DNA from: Variovorax paradoxus EPS
GTDB taxonomy: Bacteria; Pseudomonadota; Gammaproteobacteria; Burkholderiales; Burkholderiaceae_C
DNA length: 64,000 nt
Assembly: GCF_000184745.1 (NCBI RefSeq)
Contig: NC_014931.1
Span: 682,001-746,000 of the forward strand
Reading direction: 5' to 3'
A program made the translations under genes and the position numbers. The notes under the pieces were generated by a model. That model ran no database searches, was not told where the DNA came from, and saw only the letters and a program-made list of their open reading frames with translations. Of this stretch, positions 59,426 through 64,000 are shown in pieces (position 1 is the first letter of the stretch; each line of letters opens with the position of its first letter).

Positions 59426-62400
59426 ATGCAGCGAATTAGTCGCTTTTATTTGGGGCACTGTGGCTACCGCACGGCTTGGTTTGATGGGGAGATCCTGCCG
59501 CTGACCGACCCGATCACCGACGCCCCCACCGACGCCATCCTCCATTTGGAGAACGGCGGCGGCAAAACGACCTTAATGAGCTTGATCTTTTCTTGCTTCG
59601 AGACCGAGCAGAACAAGTTCTTGAAGCACCTTCAAGAGGCGAACAACCGCTTCTCGCAGTACTTTGACCAGACCGGCATCCCAGGCTTCATTGCCGTGGA
59701 ATGGGTGCTGCCGTCCCGCACGGCCAAAGGAAAACCGATCCGCCTCGTTGTGGGGCAGGCAGTGTCCGTGCGTGCCACCGTGGAGCCGGCGGATGTCGAT
59801 AGGATCTTCTTTTCGTTCCAGGAACAGGCTGACCTGCGGCTGGAAAACCTTCCGGCGCCGCGGCTCGGCCCGACGCCTGCCGCTAGTCTCGCCGAAGTGT
59901 CCCGGTGGCTGCAGGAGCAGAAGGCAGCCAACCCCGACGTCTTCTTCGTCAAGAACCAAGCGGAGTGGAAGAGGCACCTGCAGGTCGACCGGCTGATCGA
60001 CCTGGAAATGCTGCAGATGCAAGTGGGGTTTTCGGCGCAGGAGGGAGGCTTCGACGCCTTCATCCGCATGAAGAATGAGTCCGAGTTCATTCACCGGTTC
60101 TTCTCCCTCACGCTGGACACCACCCGCGCCGATGAGGCGCGCAAGCTCGTGGTCGAGGTCTGCGAAAAGCACAGTCGCAAGCCCGAGTACCAGGCCCGTC
60201 ATAGCCAACTGACTCTCTTCAGGAGCCAGATGTCCACGTTCGCGGACGCATCCCGCGCCTATTTGGACTCGGTAGCGCAGCAGGGGCAGATCCAGCTTCA
60301 GGGCGCCCTGACTAGCCTCGCATTGCAGAAGCGCCAGGTCACATCCGCAGAAGCAGAGAAGGAACATCGCCGGGAGGAGCAGCTGCAGTTGCAGATTCGC
60401 CAACTTGCCGACGCCGAGGGCGGCCGGCTGGCGCGGGAGTACACGACGGCATTGCACGTGCTGCACCAGAAAAAACAAGCGATGGCCAAGTTCGAGCGCG
60501 AAGCCGCGGACAAGCAGGTGAACGACCTGCAGGACAAGGAGCGGTTCGTGCGCGCCGCTGTTCTCCAGAAGGACATCCTTGCCTGCGAGCAGCGGATCAA
60601 GGACCTCGAGGCCGTGGCAGAGGCCCAGGCGGAAGGCCTGAAGCCAATCAAGGATCATGCTGAAGTGCAGGGCTCCTTGTTGCGCGCGGCCCTGTTCCTG
60701 GAAGAAACCCGGCTGACCCGGCTGCTGCAGGACCTGACCACCAAGCAGAAGATCAGGCACGACCTTCGCGGAACGCTCGGTGAGGCTCGCGACGATGCCG
60801 ACCGGAAAGAGCGAGCCCTGGCGCAGGAGCAGTCGAACCTGAATGGCGCCGAGGCCCGTCGAGCCCAGCGCCTGGACGCTTTTGTAGCGGAGGGCCTCAT
60901 CGAGTCCGTGGAGAGGGATGCGAGCGCTGCGGCGGTCAATTGGCAGCATGCGGTTGTGCAGCACCAACGCGACCGCGAGAGCCACCACGCCACGCGCCGG
61001 CAACAGCGGGAGACCGCCAAACAGTTGCGCCGCGAATCCAGGGCCGAGACGGAGCGGGCGGTGCAGCTGGAGCAGGACGTACGCCGGCTGCAGGAGCTCA
61101 TCGCGCAAGGAGAGCACGCGCGGGAGGCTCTGTCGCAGCATCCCGCGTTGACGGAAGCAGCGGAGGCAGACCTCGCCGATCCGTTCTCGCCAATCCTTCA
61201 CCAGCGGCTGGCCACGCTAGTGGCCTCCTACAGTCGCCAGATCGCGACGATCGACGTCCGATATGCAGAGCTGAACCTCACCAAGAGCGCGATCGAGAGC
61301 ACGGGCGTTGCCGGCGCCGGTGCCGAGGTGGCCCACGTGGTGCGCGTGCTGCGGGACGCTGGGGTCCGGTCTGCTCGTCCGTTCAACGAGTACCTGGCCG
61401 AAACAATCAAGGATGCGGAGCGGTCCAGAGCATTGGTCCAGAGCGACCCGGGGCGCTTTCTGGGCGTGTGCGTCGCCCGGACTGAATTCGAGAAGGCCGC
61501 CGGCGTGGCATGGACCGGCCGGCTGCCCCGCAAGCCCGTCACGGTGTCCGTGGCCAGCCTGGATCCAGCAGCGCCTCAAGCCGACCGCTGCGTGGTTGTC
61601 GCCGAGGACGATTCGGCCTTCAACACCGCGGCTGCCGCACAACTCGCCCCGAAGCTCGCCGCGGCCATGGACGCGGACAGCCAAGAACGCAAGGCATTGG
61701 AAAAGCGGTATGAGCGCTGCGTAAAGGCACAGCAGGAGCTCGAGTCCTTCTTGGCCACCTATGGGGAAGGGCGCCTGGCGGAAGCTCATGCTAAGGAGCA
61801 AGTCACCGCCGAGGACTCGCAGGCAACCCGAGCGCGCGCCGCGAGCCTGGACGAAGACGCTGTCCGGCAGGAGGCGGCCGCTGAAGAAAGCGAAGAAAAG
61901 GCGAGACAGAGCGAGGAACAGCGCGCCGCGGCTGCGGAAGCCATGCGCCGAGTGGAAGAATTCATTCGGGACCACGATGCCGGTCGAGCCCAACGCCTGC
62001 ATCGCCTCGGTGAATTGCCGGCCCTGATCGCTGCCGCAGAGGAAGACCGCGCGGCTGCGGTCGTTGAACTGGAAGAACTGATGGTCGAGGAATCGACGGA
62101 CGCGACGGTGCGGGCCGAAGAAACGGTTAAGCGCGATGGCATGGCCACGGAGCGCGGCCAGATCGAGTACTACGACAAGAACTACGACGCGGCGAAGCAC
62201 CTGAAGGAGCATCCGCGCGCCCTGGACATCCTGCGCGGCCAGTACAAGGACGCCGCATCGATCTATCGCACTAAGGAGGAGGATGTACTGGGCAAGCTCC
62301 ACGAAAAGCTTCAAAGTGAGCGGGACAAGAAGACCGAGAAGGCCAACCAATTCGCCAAGACCTGCAAGGGTGTGACGGCCACGGACATGAAGCCGTACCT

Positions 62401-63817
62401 GCATGTCGATCACGATGCTGTACTGCGGGAAACGAGCAGTGAGATGGAGCAGGCCCGCGGCACGCAGGTCGACAAAAAAACGATCGAGCAACTAGCGATA
62501 AGGGACGCCGAGCGCTGGTACGCCAGCAACAAGAGCCTCGTGAACGCTCCGCCGAATCCTGCGATCGTCGCCATGGGGGTTGATGACCTGCAGGGCGAGG
62601 TTGCTCGTCTCGACGAACTGCATAGAGTTGAGGTGACTCGCTCCGAGACGGCAATTGAAGCCGGCAAGCGGGCACGACTGCGTGCCGAGGAAAAGAAGTC
62701 GCAGGCCGATATGGATCAGAACGCCGACCAAATGCTTTGCGGCGCCCTGGGCCTCACCGAGCAGACTACCGTCGTGCAGATCGTGGCCGAAACACACGCG
62801 CTGACCGGCCTAACTCTCGACGCTGGAGACCCCGTCGTTCTGGAGCAACCTGCCGCCGCGCAGGTCGCTGCCTTGGGCAGGTCGTACGGGCAGAAGGGCG
62901 CGGCTGTGAAGAAGCTTGGCAACAAGGCGCGTGAGGAATTCGACGACCTCAAGCAGGCAGCTGCATCACCAGATTTCGCCAAGGCGGATGCGGCCGTTGC
63001 GCAGCAGATGCAGGTCAATAGCTTCGAAGACACGTGCCGCGCGGCTGAGAAGATCCTGACCGCCCTGGATGATCGCATCTCTACCACCAAGTCCACTCTC
63101 GACACCATGCAAGCGGATTTCGACGCTTGCATCGAGGAGGTGACCGAAGTCGTGCGCATCGCCATCTCGACCCTGAACAAGGCGACCAGCTCCGACAAGC
63201 GCGTGCCAGCCGGCGCCCCGTACATCGGGGGCAAGCAAGTGCTGCGGATGCGGGCGAACTTCAGCAACATCAACACGGATCTGCGAAAGCAACGGATGCG
63301 TGATTACCTTGACATCCTGGCCGCTAGCAAAGCAATTCCGGTGACCGGCACGGACCTGATCTCTGAATCGGTGATGCGTGTGTACGGCGCCCCGCTCGGC
63401 ATCCAGATGCTCAAGATGTCGGTGGAGGAAACGGAGCAGTACGTGGTCGTCGACCGGATCTCGAACTCGGGAGGGGAGGGTGTGGTTATGGCCATGTTCC
63501 TGTACCTGCTGATCAACGAGCTGAGGGCAGAAAATTACGCCAGCGTCCAGAAGTCCGCCGGGGGGCCGCTGCTGCTGGACAATCCGTTCGCAAAGGTCAC
63601 CTCGGGGGCCATGTGGAAAGCCCAGCGCCTGCTGGCCGCCTCAATGGGGGTGCAACTCATCTTCGCGACCGCGGTAGAGGACTACAACGCGTTGGCCGAG
63701 TTCAACCGATTCGTGCGCCTGCGTAAGGCCGGACCCCATACCGGAACGAGACGCTGGCACCTGGAGGTAGCCAATTACACCTTCACGCCGAAACACGAGG
63801 AGGCACCGGCTACGTGA
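59426..63817 (+). CDS. jetC: Wadjet JetC-like SMC ATPase
   Basis: A 1463-residue SMC-like motor. The N-terminal head has Walker A ENGGGKTT at 42-49. From about 280 to 1200 the protein is rich in Glu, Gln, Lys and Arg with heptad-like spacing, two coiled-coil arms around a hinge near 550-800. The C-terminal head carries the ABC signature SNSGGEG at 1346-1352. The Walker B region GGPLLLDNPFA follows, where the residue after Asp1385 is Asn1386, not the usual Glu; FATAVEDY supplies the switch region. It is longer than typical type I JetC. Start ATG 59426, with AGGAG upstream. JetC-type motors extrude DNA loops and drive plasmid cleavage by JetD. Confidence 0.82.
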   Translation: MQRISRFYLGHCGYRTAWFDGEILPLTDPITDAPTDAILHLENGGGKTTLMSLIFSCFETEQNKFLKHLQEANNRFSQYFDQTGIPGFIAVEWVLPSRTAKGKPIRLVVGQAVSVRATVEPADVDRIFFSFQEQADLRLENLPAPRLGPTPAASLAEVSRWLQEQKAANPDVFFVKNQAEWKRHLQVDRLIDLEMLQMQVGFSAQEGGFDAFIRMKNESEFIHRFFSLTLDTTRADEARKLVVEVCEKHSRKPEYQARHSQLTLFRSQMSTFADASRAYLDSVAQQGQIQLQGALTSLALQKRQVTSAEAEKEHRREEQLQLQIRQLADAEGGRLAREYTTALHVLHQKKQAMAKFEREAADKQVNDLQDKERFVRAAVLQKDILACEQRIKDLEAVAEAQAEGLKPIKDHAEVQGSLLRAALFLEETRLTRLLQDLTTKQKIRHDLRGTLGEARDDADRKERALAQEQSNLNGAEARRAQRLDAFVAEGLIESVERDASAAAVNWQHAVVQHQRDRESHHATRRQQRETAKQLRRESRAETERAVQLEQDVRRLQELIAQGEHAREALSQHPALTEAAEADLADPFSPILHQRLATLVASYSRQIATIDVRYAELNLTKSAIESTGVAGAGAEVAHVVRVLRDAGVRSARPFNEYLAETIKDAERSRALVQSDPGRFLGVCVARTEFEKAAGVAWTGRLPRKPVTVSVASLDPAAPQADRCVVVAEDDSAFNTAAAAQLAPKLAAAMDADSQERKALEKRYERCVKAQQELESFLATYGEGRLAEAHAKEQVTAEDSQATRARAASLDEDAVRQEAAAEESEEKARQSEEQRAAAAEAMRRVEEFIRDHDAGRAQRLHRLGELPALIAAAEEDRAAAVVELEELMVEESTDATVRAEETVKRDGMATERGQIEYYDKNYDAAKHLKEHPRALDILRGQYKDAASIYRTKEEDVLGKLHEKLQSERDKKTEKANQFAKTCKGVTATDMKPYLHVDHDAVLRETSSEMEQARGTQVDKKTIEQLAIRDAERWYASNKSLVNAPPNPAIVAMGVDDLQGEVARLDELHRVEVTRSETAIEAGKRARLRAEEKKSQADMDQNADQMLCGALGLTEQTTVVQIVAETHALTGLTLDAGDPVVLEQPAAAQVAALGRSYGQKGAAVKKLGNKAREEFDDLKQAAASPDFAKADAAVAQQMQVNSFEDTCRAAEKILTALDDRISTTKSTLDTMQADFDACIEEVTEVVRIAISTLNKATSSDKRVPAGAPYIGGKQVLRMRANFSNINTDLRKQRMRDYLDILAASKAIPVTGTDLISESVMRVYGAPLGIQMLKMSVEETEQYVVVDRISNSGGEGVVMAMFLYLLINELRAENYASVQKSAGGPLLLDNPFAKVTSGAMWKAQRLLAASMGVQLIFATAVEDYNALAEFNRFVRLRKAGPHTGTRRWHLEVANYTFTPKHEEAPAT

Positions 63818-64000
63818 ACACATTCCTGAAGAATCTCCGGACATGCCCCCGCCGACGTGTCCAGCTCGATGAGATTCGGCGGCACTTCTACGCTGCCTTC
63901 CCTGAGGTGCAAGACAGCGCTCAACGTGGGGCCCAGCTCCTGAAAGGCCTGCAGGAGCTGGAAATCGCCGGCCACCTCAAGCTGCCGGCCCGCGGGAGCT
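63814..64000 (+). CDS. jetD: Wadjet JetD-like subunit, N-terminus only (partial)
   Basis: The first 62 codons from GTG 63814, which overlaps the jetC stop (GTGA). The visible part is a short basic N-terminus and a winged-helix-like segment (LDEIRRHFYAAFPEVQDSAQ, then LLKGLQELEIAGHLKLP). JetD proteins begin with an arm/winged-helix domain before their TOPRIM nuclease, which would lie beyond the window. The call is by operon position; the catalytic domain cannot be seen. Confidence 0.65.
   Translation, partial: MNTFLKNLRTCPRRRVQLDEIRRHFYAAFPEVQDSAQRGAQLLKGLQELEIAGHLKLPARGS

Overview
The window looks like the chromosome of a high-GC betaproteobacterium of the Comamonadaceae, most probably Variovorax or a close relative. 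This rests on the codon usage, the gene order tRNA-Tyr/Gly/Thr-tuf-tRNA-Trp-secE-nusG-rplKAJL-rpoBC, the trpE-trpG-trpD-trpC-ung arrangement and the NtrY/NtrX-like pair next to rsmB. The genus is inferred from gene content, not from a database search.

Region 1 (1-16.6 kb) is catabolic and transport cargo. It holds the end of a Dpp/Opp-type ABC transporter (permease end, second permease, fused double ATPase), a tartrate/D-malate dehydrogenase-like enzyme and a succinate-semialdehyde-type dehydrogenase. A cupin, a second aldehyde dehydrogenase, two DAO/PuuB-like FAD amine oxidases and a tandem GNAT follow. A TonB-dependent siderophore receptor with a candidate Fur box lies on the opposite strand. 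Next come a type II haloacid dehalogenase-like protein, an APH-fold small-molecule kinase and a class III PLP enzyme joined by 1-4 bp overlaps, then an Lrp/AsnC regulator. The kinase/PLP pair resembles a phosphorylate-then-eliminate module (hydroxylysine or ethanolamine type).

Region 2 (17.3-25.9 kb) contains gph, a chalcone-isomerase-like secreted protein and the trp cluster. A 27-codon leader ORF containing Trp-Pro-Trp, framed by an 11-bp inverted repeat, lies upstream of trpE. The cluster is unusual: a GxxExxY gene sits between trpE and trpG, and a threonine aldolase and a LysE-type exporter sit between trpG and trpD. ung overlaps trpC.

Region 3 (25.9-45.9 kb) is the core information-processing block: four tRNAs interleaved with tuf, secE, nusG, the L11/L1/L10/L12 genes with an L10 leader, and rpoB-rpoC ending in a strong terminator. 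It continues with a LemA-like gene, rsmB, a DUF4390-like protein, an NtrY-like kinase and a short NtrX-like regulator without a sigma-54 AAA+ domain, and ends with tRNA-Phe and a terminator.

Region 4 (45.9 kb to the end) is a defence island that starts directly after tRNA-Phe. From left to right: an HNH-NACHT STAND protein (minus strand), a decayed IS3-family transposase, a GHKL ATPase fused to a Shedu-like PD-(D/E)XK nuclease (minus strand), a Gabija-like pair (OLD-type ATPase-TOPRIM plus a compact UvrD-like helicase), and a Wadjet/JetABCD-like SMC operon whose jetD runs off the window. Intergenic DNA here is long and degenerate, and no integrase is visible inside the window. The fused GHKL-Shedu protein, the HNH-NACHT protein and the non-type-I/II Wadjet are the least conventional parts.
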